Translations under genes and position numbers: made by a program | Assembly: GCA_914767885.1 (NCBI GenBank) | Contig: CAJZBQ010000056.1 | Location: 1 to 64,000, forward strand | Direction: 5' to 3' | Source of the DNA: Blepharisma stoltei | Lineage: Eukaryota; Ciliophora; Heterotrichea; Heterotrichida; Blepharismidae | DNA: 64,000 bases | Part shown: positions 1-15,000 of the stretch, one piece after another | How the letters are laid out: each line of letters begins with the position of its first letter | Numbering within the stretch: position 1 is the stretch's first letter | Notes under the pieces: model-generated | Database searches by the model: none | Told to the model about the DNA's origin: nothing | The model's input: only the letters and a program-made list of their open reading frames with translations

Positions 1-3000
1 CACCCTAACACCCTAACACCCTAACAGCCCTAAGCAACCCTAACACCCTAACACCCTAACACCCTAACACCTAACACCCTAACACCCTAACACCCTAACA
101 CCCTAACACCTAACACCCTAACGACACCCTAACACCCTAACACCCCTAACACCCTAACACCCTAACCCTACCCCTAACACCCTAACACCCCTAACGACCC
201 TAACACCCTAACACCCTAACACCCTAACACCCTAACACCACTAACACCCTAACACCCTAACACCCTAACACCCTAACACCGCTAACACCCTAACACCCTA
301 ACACCCTAACACCCTAACCACCCTAACACCCTAACACCCTAACACCCTAACACCCCTAACACCCTAACACCCTAACACCCCTAACACCTCCTAACACCCT
401 AACACCCTAACCTACCCTAACACCCTAAACACCCTAACACCTCTAACGACCACTAACGACCCCTAACACCCTAACACCCTAACACCCTAACACCCTAACA
501 CCCTAACACCCTAACACCCTAACACCCTAACACCCTAACACCCTAACACCCTAACACCTAACACCCCTAACACCCTACCTAACACCTCAAACACCCTAAC
601 ACCCTAACACCCTAACACCCTAACACCCTAACACCCTAACACCCTAACACCCTAAACACCCTAACACCCTAACACCCTAACAACCCTAACACCCTAACAC
701 CCTAACAACCCTAACACCCTTAACACCCTAACACCCTAACACCCTAACACCCTAACACCCTAAACACCCCTAACACCCTAACACCTAACACCCTAACACC
801 CTAACACCCTAACACACCCTAACACCCTAACACCCTAACACCCTAACTACCCTAACACCCTAACACCCTAACACCCTAACACCCTAACACCCTAACACCC
901 TAACACCCTAACACCCTAACACCCTAACACCCTAACACCCTAACACCCTAACACCCTAACACCCTACACACCCTAACACCCTAACACCCTAACACCCTAA
1001 CACCCTAACACCCTAACACCCTAACACCCTAACACCCTAACACCCTAACACCCTAACACCCTAACACCCTAACACCCTAACACCCTAACACCCTAAACAC
1101 CCTAACCACCCTAACACCCTAACACCACTAACACCCTAACACCCTAACACCCTAACACCCTAACACCCTAACACCCTAACACCCTAACACCCCTAACACC
1201 CTAACACCCTAACACCCTAACACCCTAACCCCTAACACCCTAACACCCTAACACCCTAACACCCTAACACCCTCAACACCCTAACACCCTAACACCCCTA
1301 ACACCCTAACAGCACCCTAACACCCTAACACCCTAACACCCTAACACCCTAACACCCTAACACCCTAAACACCCTAACACCCTAAACACCCTAACACCCT
1401 AACACCCTAACACCCCTAACACCCTAACACCCTAACACCCTAACACCCTAACACCCCTAACACCCTAACACCCTAACACCCTAACACCCTAACACCCTAA
1501 CACCCTAACACCCTAACACCCTAACACCCTAACACCCTAACACCCCTAACACCCTAACACCCTAACAACCCCTAACACCCTAACACCCTAACACCCTAAC
1601 ACCCTAACACCCCTAACACCCTAACACCCTAACACCCTAACACCCTAACACCCTAACACCCTAACAACCCTAACACCCTAACACCCTAACACCCTAACAC
1701 CCTAACACCCTAACACCCTAACACCCTAACACCCTAACACCCTAACACCCTAACACCCCTAACACCCCTAACACCCTAACACCCTAACACCCTAACACCC
1801 TAACACCCTAACACCCTAACACCCTAACACCCTAACACCACTAACACCCCTAACACCCTAAACACCCTAACACCCTAACACCCTAACACCCTACACCCTA
1901 ACACCCTAACACCCTAACACCCTAACACCCTAACACCCTAACACCCTAACACCCTAACACCCTAACACCCTAACACCCTAAACACCCTAACACCCTAACA
2001 CCCTAACACCCTAACACCCTAACACCCTAACACCCTAACACCCTAACACCCTAACACCCTAACACCCTAACACCCTAACACCCTAACACCCACCCTAACA
2101 CCCTAACACCCTAACACCCTAACACCCTAACACCCCTAACACCCTTAACACCTAACACCCTAACACCCTAACACCCTAACACCCTAACACCCTAACACCC
2201 TAACACCCTAACACCCTAACACCCTAACACCCTAACACCCTAACACCCTAACACCCTAACACCTACACCCTAACACCCTAACACCCTAACACCCTAACAC
2301 CCTAACACCCTAACACCCTAACACCCTAACACCCTAACACCCTAACACCCTAACACCCTAACACACCCTAACACCCTAACACCCTAACACCCTAACACCC
2401 TAACACCCTAACACCCTAACACCCTAACACCCTAACACCCTAACACCCTAAACACCCTAACACCCTAACACCCTAACACCCTAACACCCCTAACACCCTA
2501 ACACCCTAACACCCTAACACCCTAACACCCTAACACCCCTAACACCCTAACACCCCTAACACCCTAACACCCTAACACCCTAACACCCTAACACCCTAAC
2601 ACCCCTAACACCCTAACACCCTAACACCCTAACACCCTAACACCCTAACACCCCTAACACCCTAACACCCCTAACACCCTAACACCCTAACACCCTAACA
2701 CCCTAACACCCTAACACCCTAACACCCCTAACACCCTAACACCCTAACACCCTAACACCCTAACACCCTAACACCCTAACACCCTAACACCCTAACACCC
2801 TAACACCCTAACACCCTAACACCCTAACACCCTAAACACCCTAACACCCCTAACACCCTAACACCCTAACACCCTAACACCCTAACACCCTAACACCCTA
2901 ACACCCTAACACCCTAACACCCTAACACCCTAACAACCCTAACACCCTAACACCCTAACACCCTAACACCCTAACACCCTAACACCCTAACACCCTAACA

Positions 3001-3028
3001 CCCCTAACACCCTAACACCCTAACACCT
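1..3028. repeat. Telomere, CCCTAACA repeats
   Basis: About 370 head-to-tail copies of the 8-mer CCCTAACA (G-strand TGTTAGGG), C-rich strand 5' to 3' on the + strand, which is the correct orientation for a left chromosome end. Many units carry one-base insertions or deletions (CACCCCTAA, CCTAACA), so either telomerase is imprecise or long-read errors remain. The array ends abruptly next to coding sequence. CCCTAACA is the repeat I recall for Blepharisma and other heterotrichs. Confidence 0.97.
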
Positions 3029-6000
3029 GGGCTTCGGAATACAACTCCTTTACGCAAAATCCTTCAGAGAGCAAAAGCAAACTATTAAGACAGCCTGTGC
3101 ATTTATTTGTAGAAGATCCTGTGCATTTCTCGCATTCTTTAAAACAGGCTTCACATTTCCATGTATCTGACGATGCCCAGTAGCCATCCTGGCAGATGCA
3201 TGATCCAGTGTTGAAATCTGCATTGTCGACACAAGAGGTGCATGAAGTTTCAGATTCGCAAGTTTTGCATTGGTTTATGCATGACCTGCACTCAGTCAAT
3301 GTGGTGTCGTAATATAGGCCGTCATTACAGATACAACTATGATCTGAATCAGCGGAATTGGTGTGCATGTTGGTTGTGTCAGCACATTTAAGACATCCAG
3401 TGGAATCACAGGATACACACAAATCACCACATTCTTCACACTCGTTTCCATTGTAATAGGCATAACCATTACATTTGCAGCTTCCTAGATTTTCAGGGTC
3501 AATCGACATTGTATTTTCATCTAAGCACTTATTGCAGTTGTCTTGATCAGAGCAAGAGCTGCATAGAGTGCCACACTTAAAGCATCCTGTTGGGCTGGAA
3601 TATGCTGAATCACTACACTTGCAGCTTCCAGGATTTTGATTGTCAAGCACCATTGTGTCATTATCCATGCAATATTGGCAAAGTTCAGCTGATGTGCAAG
3701 ATCCGCAGAATTTGCTACAAGTTTCACAAGATTCCAACGTAGAGCTCCAATAGTGGTACTTGTCGCAAACGCATTTATCATTAGAATCAAGGGTAGAGTC
3801 TGATTTACAAGTGGTGCAAGTCCCGCTTTCTAAAGAAGTGCATTTTGAACAAATAGGGTCACTACAAAGATTGCAGGTATTTCCTGAAACGCAGCCATTG
3901 GTGCAGCTGCTTAAGCAAGATGAACATTGGTTAGACGAGTAGTATTCGGACGGCAAACAGTCAGCTAAGCAGTCTCCATACTCTGTACATTTTGAGCATC
4001 CACAGCCGACTGAGTCTCCATTTATGTGTCCAATAGCATAGTTATGAATCCTGAGTGAATAAATGTACCCTTTGAAAAAGGAGGCAGCTCTCATGCTCCC
4101 AATCTTTACCTCAGCTGCACTATTTTCATTGAAGTAGGAGCTAGAAGCAACCACAGAGTTTTCTAGGTTTGAAAGCAAGTAAAGCTTTAGCAGGAAGTCA
4201 TTGTCGTTTCATTTTTCCAGAATTCACGATATCTTTGTCCATTTATTGTAGCTGCTACTTTGGCTTGATACACATTCATTGTTCTTTATTGTTTCATCAC
4301 TGAGATTTATGAAATCATAGCAGAGTGATATGGAATAAGTTTGGGAACTGGCTTGAATTTTTAAAAGAAACAGAGCAGAGTCAGACGAGGATTTAGAAAT
4401 CACAATCATATCTTCAGTAGAAGCCATGACCAATAGTCAGATTTCAAAAGTATGGACGTGCCCAAAGGAAACCTGAGCTGTACTCGAGCCATCATTGAAA
4501 AGAGTTCCATATGATTTCCCGTTAAAATAAAGTCCGCGGTTTTTGAGTACCTTGGGATCATTTTCATCGTAATTAGGATAAAAGGAACTATTAGTACCAA
4601 AGAAGATAGGAAGAGAGCTTACTGTGTCAAGCTGAGTATTTGATAGCTGGTTAAATATGAAATTCACCATAAGCGAGTCAGAGTTGACAGCAGAGCAAGT
4701 AGTGCCATCCTGAGATGAGTAGCCTAATTGGCAATTGAATACGCAGTAGCCATCAGTAGTCATGTAAGATCCACCTACGCATCCTTTGCATTTATTAGCT
4801 TCGCGCCCACTGCATTCAGCACACATGCTATTGCAAGGGTTGCATGAAATCAAGTCAGCTGATATAACATAGTTACTTCCGCATTCACACACATGGTTAC
4901 TGTTAAAATCAGCATTGCTTACACAGGTTGAGCATGAGCCCCAGGAATCATCACACGTAGAACAAAGACTGTCTTCACATATTCCACAGTAAGAAGAAGT
5001 CAGACATCCATTTTGGCAATTATTAGGACAAGATTCGCATGAATTTGATTCAAGCTTGTAGGCCTCGGATGAGCTGCAAGTAGATAGGCATTGATTAAGG
5101 TCACTGCAAGCCTGGCAACCACAATTGTTGTTTCCTGCTTCTAGTGTTGTCAATACATAATTGTAAATTGTAAAAGAGTAAATATACCCCTAGATAAAGA
5201 AAATAGCATTGGGTTAAATTTTATTTATGAGGTTTGGTTTTTCTCTTGAGTTATTCTGCACAGCTACAGCTGTTAAATTTTGGGATAACCAGAAGAAATA
5301 ATCCGCAATGCATCAAGAGGCTCAGAGTTTTATCACTTACTCCCCCAGCCTCCGTGAGTGAACAAAAAAATGTTGTCTACTCACGGAGGGGGATTAATTT
5401 GTTTTTTAAAAAAATTTATATATAAATTTTATAGAATTTTTTTTTTCTAATTTACAACAATTGGGAAGAAATATTAATTTAATTTATAAAATTTATGTTT
5501 TTAAAACGCAATTTGTTTAAGATTAAACAGAATTAGCTTGAGGTTTCATTATACTAATTATCATTTATATATCAATTTTTGTTCACTTACAGAGGGTGGG
5601 TTTTTTGGGCAAAAACTAGCGATTTTTCTAATGGTTTTGTTCACTCACGGAGGGGGGGAGTTAGCATAAACGAGAGGGTGACATTTGGTGAAACACTCAT
5701 AGGAGCTAAGTCAGGCAAGGGTGATGGCATCCTGCCGGATGAGAAGTGGCTGATGATATGACCTGACCTTTTGGATCGGAAATGCTGTGGCGTCACCATT
5801 TTGGTTTTAGTATTTAAATCCTTAAAACTCTAATTAATGCAATGTAAATATACCCACTGAAGAAATATTGAGATGAATATCCACCCAAAAAGAAGCCAGA
5901 GTTGTCGCTCTCATCATAGAAATAGGAGAGAAGTGTTTTTTGGTCTTTATATTCACTATTAGAATAGAAAACTAGTGTGTTTTCTCCGCTGCTAAATTTT

Positions 6001-9000
6001 AGAGTCCAAGTAAATCTGAATCACGAATTCTCAGTCACAGCGCTGCTCAAGCACAAATTCGATGTAGCTGACTTTGTGAAGTCGCTTAGCAGATAGCAAG
6101 AGGTGAAAAGCGTATCTGAGCCTGACAATTGAACTGCAGCCAATTCATTGGTACTGCTATCACTTTTTAAGCTCGCAAGAACAGCGTGAGTATCAGTGAT
6201 TCCTGAAAGTGCATAGACCCACAAGTCAACAGTGTGTGAGTATCCAAGGTAAAATTGGCTTGAAGCAGGAGAAACTTGAGCATAAGAGCTTCCATCGAAA
6301 TACAAACCTCTATATGGCAGAATTTTGGGATCATAATAATCATAGTTGGGATAATAGCTGCTGCTATCTCCCAGAACCATCTCAATAGAGTTAGCTAAGT
6401 CATGCTGGGCATTGGAAATGCTTGAAAAAATATAATTCACTATTAAAGAGTTCCTTATTGTGTCACTGCAACCATGAGCGCAATAGCTAGAGCAAATACC
6501 TTCAGCTGTCAAATATTGATCTGTAGCACAACTAAGACAGTTATAAATTTCATTTCCATTGCATGTCAAACAGCTAGAGCATAATGAGCATATATTATTA
6601 TAAGGAGTGTAGCCATCTTGGCAATTGCATGATTTATCGACGAGATCTGCATGGTCAACACAAGAAGTGCAGGAAGTCTCAATCCATAATTTAATAATAA
6701 ACAAATCCCATCAAGGTGTTTTAATATAGTTTTTTGGCTCCATATAAAATGGTTGTGCATTTCTGATAGTGCAGCATTTTCTCGGGGAAATTTTAATAGT
6801 AAGACATTTGATTGAAAAATTGTTAAATTGAGATCAAAAGTAGCTTTTATCAACTAATTTTCTATGTATTATCAAAAGCTCATGATCATTTGGTTTGCAC
6901 CTTTGCTTTTTTAATATATATAAAATATAATATAAAAGAATTGTAAAATTATAATGGCTAAGTATCTTTTCGCATTTTTTATAAATTTACTTTTTAATAT
7001 TAGATGTACAACTACTTATAAGACCAAAAATAAAAATAGAAAAATTTTGTAGATTATAATGGCTTTTGGTCTTTTCAAGTGCATATTCTCTATCAATCTT
7101 GGTTTTATTTTTTCTAGTAAATATTATGAATTAATTAACTTTATAAAACTAATTTTCTAAATATTAAAAAAAAGTATAAAATGATTTAATTAAAAACTAT
7201 TTAAAAGTTTTAGAGATTATCTATACTTTAGCTAATGCTTCAGAATCATTTTAGTCTGTTTAAATAAAATCTTAGAGAAATTCTTATCATTTACTTTGCC
7301 TTATTTTAAACTTTTTTTTAAAATATCTTTACTGTTTTTAATTAATAACTCATAAAGGGATAAAAATGGTGCTCGTTATTAAATGGGGAAGAGCTAGATT
7401 CGCACGCTAAGCACTGATTTATGCATGACTTGCATAATGACTCTGCATCGTTGAAATATTGATCAGACGGGCAAGTGCAGATTCCGTCATTTAAGCTCAT
7501 CGAGCTGTCAATGCATGATAAGCAGAAATTCTCATTTTTGCATAAGCTGCAAGGAGATTTACATTTTTTGCACTCAGTCGATGTGGTGTCGTAATATAGT
7601 CCATCATTACAGATACAACTGTGATCTGAATCAGCGGAGTTGATGTGCATGTTGGTTGTGTCAGCACACTTAAGACATCCAGTGGAATCACAGGATACAC
7701 ATAAATCACCACATTCTTCACACTCGTTTCCATTGTAATAGGCATACCCATTACATTTACAATTTCCTAGGCTTTCTGGGTCAATCGACATTGTATTGTC
7801 ATCTAAACACTTATCGCAGTTTTCTTTATCAGAGCAAGAGCTGCATAAAGTGCCGCAAGCCTTGCAAGTTTCAGAGCTTTTGTCCCAATAAAATTCACTA
7901 TTACATTTACACATCCTATTACTGTCATAATCTGCATTGACTTTACAGCCTGTGCAAGAGCCCTTTTCGAAGGTAATGCAGGTATTACAAATAGGGTCAA
8001 AACATACATTGCATCGATCAGCAGCAACACATCCAATATTTTGACAACTGCTCAGGCAAGACTCACATACATTTTGGTCTTTATTGTAAGATTCCGAAAC
8101 AGCACAAGATGACAAGCATTGGTCAGAATCGGTGCAAGCTTGGCAGCCACAACCGCTGCTAGATGATGAGAAATCGGCTTTCAAATGTTCGTGTATTTGT
8201 GATATTTTAATGGAAATTCGGTTGGAACTTTTTGATTAATGGACTATATGAAAATTTTCGAAAATTTTCTTTTATTAAAGATACATTATTTATGTGCCGT
8301 ACCAGAGAAATCAGATCTTGGGTAGTTATAGATTTTCAATGAGTAAATGTATCCGATGAAGAAATCTTGGGAATTAAAATTTCTTAATTCACATAATCAA
8401 AATATGAGGTTATCTAGTTTTTATGTTTTCCCGAGCAGATAATCACTGCAAGAGTGTCATTAACCTCAGGAAATGAAGATTGCAACCTTTAGTGTTCGTG
8501 GCGGACATAAGTGATTTAGCCGTCTAAATTCGAACAGCCAGATCCGACAATACAGATCAAGACCAGGCCATCTATGGCACAGGGTCGACGGATTACTCTA
8601 AAGCAGGTATGGGCGATATAGTAGCTGTCGCTAAATGATGAAAGATATAAATAATAATCTAACTCCCCTCTCCGTAAGCGAACAAAACCATTGGGAAAAT
8701 CCCTATTTTTTTACCCAAAAACCCCCTCTCTGTGAGCGAACAAAAATTTTTATGAAAAAAAATTGATATATAAGTGCTGTTAATATAATGAAATCTCTGG
8801 CTAATTCTTTTTACTTTAAACAAATTGCGTTTTAAAAAAAAAAATTAGTTTTTGTTTTAAATTTTTACAATTGGAATTTTTTTAAAAAAAAATCAACCCC
8901 TCTATGAGCGAATAAACTTTTTTATTCGCTTACAGAGTGGGGTGTAATTAATTTCCTAATTCAAAAGCTGCATCAGTATAGCCTTCGTAATTGTAGCCAT

Positions 9001-12000
9001 TAGCAGTTTGTGCTGCGGAAAATGAGCCATCTACATAAATGGCTATAGTAGACTCTCCATCATTAAATTCTAGACTTCAACTATATCTATGCCATTCCCC
9101 CGTTGTTGTTTTGAAATTTGCACAAGTGTTAGAGCTTGTTGAAAGATCAAGAGAAGGTAATCCATAGCAAACAACTATCATTGGGGTACTTCCTTGAAAG
9201 TCAATCCCAGCACCCATTATATTACTCGAAGAAGACCACTTACCCTCCTCCTTCAATTAGCAAATTTTTCTCTTTGGAAAAGAGAGAGTTTATTATTTTT
9301 TTTAATTTTTAATATATAATGTTACTGAAAATCTTTTTCAAGATAAAATTGAGATATTCATTACGATAATCATCACTTATATATTAATTTTATAAAAATA
9401 ATATATTAAATAATTTGTGGGTTTTTTTCCCAAAAAATATTTATTTTCCAATGATTTTTTTTTCAACACAATTGTAGATTTTTTCCAAAAATATTGATTT
9501 TCCAATGATTTTTTTTTCATCACAAAATAGTTAGCTATTGCATATCCTTTATTAGTTTGATCAGGACTTATATAAACCCATGTATCAATAGCATGTGAGA
9601 ACCCGAGGTAGAATTGACTTGAGTTGTAAGGGTTTGGTGGCAATTTAGCACTTGAGCTTCCACTAAAATACAGTCCTCTATACTTTAGTATTTTCGGGTC
9701 TGATGAATCATAATCCGGATAATAGTCATTCGAACTGCCTAGATAGATTTCGATAAGGTTTTCAGACTCTTGCTGGTCATTCAAAATCTTTGTAAAGAGA
9801 AAATCAACAATGAGGGAGTTTCGGGTGGAGTCGCCGCACCCAAAAGCGCAGTAGCCCGAGCATATTCCTTCTGAAGTCAAATAATGAGCGGAATAGCAGC
9901 TTTTGCATTGGTACATGTTAGTTCCACTGCAGGTTGCACAAGAAGAATCACACAAAGCGCATGTATCAATATTTGGGGTATATCCATCATTGCATATGCA
10001 TAAATCTGAATCGTCAAATTTAGCATTATTTGTGCATTCTCTGCAGTCATTGGCTTGCAATGAAGCGCACTGTGAGCAAAGCTGATCATTGCACATATTG
10101 CAGCTGTTACCATTTATACACCAGCTGCAATCGCTTTTGCATGACATACAGCTAGTACCAGAATAATATTCGCTTTCTGAGCAAGTCCCCAAACAGTTAT
10201 TTTGATTATCACAAATAGAGCATCCGCAAGAATTGGTGCCTTGGTCAAAGCTTGAGATTACATAACTGCTATACGAAAAAGAATAAAGATAGCCAGTGAA
10301 ATACGAATTCGTTGATTTGCTTCCAAGTCTCGTTGTAAAATCTACACTTTCATCGAAAAATGACTCTGGAACTAAAGCTGAGTTCAGTAAGGTAGAATCG
10401 ACATATAAATTTAAGCTAGAAGTATAGCTCGAAGACATGTCTGCTGACCATGAAATCCGTTTCCACTCAGAAAAGCTATAAGATCCGCTCTGCACGCATT
10501 TAAAATTTGAGGTTATTCCATCAGAAATACTTATAAAATCATAACAAATTTCTAAATAGTAGTCAGTCGATGAGCCATGAACTTTAAGTGTAATAAGATC
10601 TCTACTCGAACTGTACTTTGCCATTATCACACCGTCTCCCTCATAATATCTCGGCATTGCCCAGAGGTCGAAGGTATGATAGAACCCAAACACAAATGGA
10701 GTTGCTCCACTATTCTGCAGAAATGTCGCATATGAGCTCCCAGAAAAATAAAGACCTCTGTCTTGCAGTACCCATGGATCATTAGAGTCATAATTTGGAT
10801 AAAAGTCATCAGAGCTGCCATAGTAAAGCTCAAAAGTACCCACATCTTTGTCAACCTGAGTATTTGTCAAGAAATTGAATTTGTAAGTAATAGATAGTAA
10901 TGATTGCACTAAAGTGCATGAGTCCGCAGTTTGGGATTTCTCATAGTTTACAGGACAATCCTTTGCGCAAAATCCTTCAGAGAGCAAAAGCCAACTATTA
11001 AGACAGCTAGTGCATTTATTTGTAGAAGATCCTGTGCATTTCTCGCATTCTTTAAAGCAGGCTTCACAATTCCATGTATCTGATGATGCCCAATAGCCAG
11101 TTTGGCAGGTGCACGATCCAGTGTTGAGATCTGCGTTGTCGACACATGAGGTGCATGAAGTTTCAGAGTCGCAAGTTTTGCATTGGTTTATGCATGACTT
11201 GCACTCAGCCGATGTGGTGTCGTAATATAGGCCGTCATTGCAGATACAACTGTGATCTGAGTCAGCAGAGTTGGTGTGCATGTTGGTCGTATCAGCGCAC
11301 TTAAGACATCCTGTAGAATCACAGGATACACATAAATCGCCACATGCTTCACACTCGTTTCCATTGTAATAGGCATACCCATTACATTTGCAGTTTCCTA
11401 CGTTTTCTGAATCAATCGACATTGTATTGTCATCTAAACACTTATCGCAGTTTTCTTTATCAGAGCAAGAGCTGCATAAAGTGCCACAAGCCTTGCAAGC
11501 TTCAGCATCCTTGTCCCAATAAAATTGGCTATTGCACTTGCATATCCCATCACTGTCATAAGCTGCATGGTCTCTACATCTTTTGCAAGAACCATATTCA
11601 AAGGTAGTGCAGGCTGCACAGATGGGGTCAAAACATATATTGCATCGATCAGCAGCTACACATCCATTAGCTTGGCAACCGGCTAGACAAGATTCACATA
11701 TCCTTTGGTCTTTGTTATAAGATTCTGAAACAGTGCAAGTTGACAAACATTGGTCAGAATCGGTGCAAGCTTGGCAACCACAGCCGCTGCTTGATGAAGA
11801 AAAATCTGTTTTTGGGTAGTTGTAGATTTTTAATGAATATATGTATCCGATGATGAAGTTTGTAGAACCATAACTTCCTAACTCAAAAATTCCATCATTG
11901 TAATCTTCATAAAAAAATCCAGCTATAACTTGTGGATCACTAGCTACGCCGTCTAAGTAGATATATAGTGTAGATTCTCCATCTTTAAATGCTAAACTTA

Positions 12001-15000
12001 GGCTGATTCTATGTCACTCTCCGAGAGTTGTTGGCAGAAATGCACAAGTATTGGAGGTCGTTGAAGAATCTAGGGCTTGCAATACATAGCAAATGCTTAT
12101 CAGTGGAGAGCCGTTTGAATAAATAAAGGCTAAAGTCATAATAGGGCCTAGAGAAGAAGTAGATTTTGTAATTAAGCAGCCTTGGCCCGTTTGATCAGTG
12201 CTTAAAAATGCCCAAGTATCAACAGAATGTGAAAACCCAAGGTATAATTGGCTTGAGTTGTAAGAGTTTGGGTGTAATTTAGCATTTGAGCTCCCACTAA
12301 AGTACAGTCCTCTGTACTCAAGAATTTTTGGATCTTCTGAGTCATAATTCGGATAATAGTCAGTTGAGCTGCCTAAAAAGAGCTCAATAGAGTTGATGCT
12401 GTCTTTCTGGTCATTAGAAATTGCTGTAAAGAGAAAATCAACAATGAGAGAGTTTCGGGTGGAGTCGCCACATCCAAATGCACAGATACTTGAGCATATT
12501 CCTTCTGAAGTCAAATAACTACTGGAAGCACAGCTTTTGCATTGATACATGCTAATTCCACTGCAGGTTTCACAAGAAGAATCGCAAGGAGAGCAAGCAT
12601 CAATATCTTTACCATATTTGTCTTTGCACACACATATATTTGAGCTATCAAATTCAGAGTTAGTTGTGCATTCTGTACAGCTTTTGGCCTTCAATGATGA
12701 ACAAGTTGAGCAAAGCTGATCATCGCACATGTTGCAGCTATCACCGTTTATACACCCACTGCAGCCACTTTTGCATGATACGCAGCTGCCTTCAGAATAA
12801 TATTCGTTTTCTGTACAAGTCACTAATTCTCTGAATATAAAAATTTTTATTTTCGGGTTTAACAATTGCTATAATTTTTTTTATTCTGATGGGCCTATGT
12901 GAAAATTTATGCAAACTTTAATTAGACTCAAGAGGTTTAATAAAATATAGCATCACTATATAAGGTTTCCAAACAAATTCTGAATGCTCCTTCTTGCTGT
13001 TTTACTTAAATTCTATTTTGCCAAACAATCAGAGCTCCTCTCTAAACAAAAAAAATATAATTGAAACTTTTGAAATGATTTTTTTAATAGAGATTAAGCA
13101 GTTATTCTGATTATCACAAGCCATGCATCCACAAGTATTGTCGCCTTGGCTAAAGTCCGTAATGACATAATTATACCAATAAATTGAATAAATGTACCCT
13201 GTAAAGTATGAAGCCGTTGATTTGCTGCCAAGATTTATCGTAAAATCAACATTTTCATCAAAATATGTATCTGGAACTGTAGCAGATTCTAATAAGGTTG
13301 AATCAACATAGACAGAAATTTTGGAGCCATCAGTAGAGCTATAGCCAATTGTTCACGAAATTCTTTTCCACACAGAGTAGTCATACTTCCCACTTGTAAT
13401 ACATTGTAAAGTGGCAGTCGATCCATCTACTACACTTATAAAATTGTAGCAAATTTTTAAGAAGTAGCTACTTGATGTCCCAGAAACTTGCAGGGTTATC
13501 AGATCCCTATCCGAGCTGTATTTTGAATATATCATACTGTCTCCCTCATAATATCGCGGCATCGCCCAAATATCAAAAGTATGTTTAATACCAAAGTAAA
13601 ACGGATAAAGATTATTCGCCTTTAAATATGTGGCGTATGAATTTCCAGAAAAATAAAGTCCTCTGTCTTTAAGCACCCATGGGTCATTAGAGTCATAATT
13701 TGGATAAAAATCATCAGAGTTGCCACAGTAGATTTCTAATGACTTATAGCCTATATCACTTTGGGTATTTTTAAGGGCGTCAAACTGAAAAGCAATCAAA
13801 AATGTGGAGATTGCCACAGAGCAGATAAAATTATCATCACTGGAATATCCTGGAGGACACGTCTTTACACAAATTCCTTCAGGAAGCAGATATACTAATT
13901 GACCAAGAATAACCCACTAAGGAGCCATTCTTGGTCTGCCAGAAAAAAATTTTGATAAAAAGATCCTAATCTGCCATTACCACTGAGTTTTGGTGTTTCC
14001 AAATTTTTTGGGCAAGCCAAATGCAATAAAAAAAATTGTTCTTTTGCGATGATGCATTTGGCTTGTCAAAAAAATTTGGAAACACCAAAACTCAGTGGTA
14101 ATGGCAGATTAGGATCTTTTTGGCCATTACCACTGAGTTTTGATGTTGCCAAATTTTTTTTGACAAGCCAAATGCATCATCGCAAAAGAACAATTTTTTT
14201 TATTGCATTTGGCTTGCCCAAAAAATTTGGAAACACCAAAACTCAGTGGTAATGGCAGATTAGGATCTTTTTGTCAAAATTTTTTCTGGCAGACCAAGAA
14301 TGGCTCCATAGTGGGCTATTCTTGGTCAATTAGTATACCAGTTATCTTTGCAGGCAGTGCATGCATTTGCGTAAGCTCCAGTACACGTGGTGCATTTTGA
14401 AAAGCAGGACTCACATATCAATGAGCTTGGGTTTCCATAGTATCCATTATAACATCTACAGTCAGAATTATTATCATCAGTAATGTAACCTTCTGCATTC
14501 GTTGTGCAGACTCGACATCCGTCAGCCTCAACGTTAGAACAGGAAGAGCACAGGTAGTTATTGCATATACTGCAAGCTGAAGAAGTTTTGCAGCCGTTTT
14601 TACAGTCCTGAGGGCATGATTCACAACTGTTGCTTTCTTTATTATAAGCTTCATTGTACGCACAAGTTGATAAGCATGCTCCTAATTCAGTACACCACTG
14701 GCAGCCACAGTTTGAGTTTCCAGCACTAATTGAGCCTAGAATGTAGTTATAGATCTTGATGGAGTAAATATAGCCTACATAGTAAGAGAGGGAGCTACTA
14801 TACCCGAGAACAAAATTCAAATAGAGGTCTTCATCAAAAATGAAATTATCTGTAAACGTTTGGGTGTCTTGATGGGTGCCATCAAGATAAGTGCTAAGGG
14901 TTGTTACTCCTGAAGAAAATCCAAAGGTTCATGTCAATCTTCCCCAGGAATTAGAAGAAGTTATAGTTGCTGAAGAACATAAATTATCTGAGTTGCTATT

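Larger units (their letters stand above)
5183..5848. other. IES 1 of the giant gene (666 bp)
   Basis: Removal joins QYFFSGYIY to SFTIYNYV, exactly the GYIYS strand found in the paralogous modules. The flanks carry an 11-bp direct repeat taaatataccc (5179-5189 and 5845-5855), so several TA pairs give the same product. Contains a GC-richer repeat (E) into which a family A MITE has inserted. Confidence 0.85.

Noticed and set aside
1-3028. CRISPR-like or satellite array
   Set aside because: Uniform 8-bp telomere unit at the contig end, no spacers.
3050-3942. Overlapping frames on both strands of the Cys-rich region
   Set aside because: They are shadows of the Cys-rich coding sequence; composition (many TGC/TGT) keeps other frames open.
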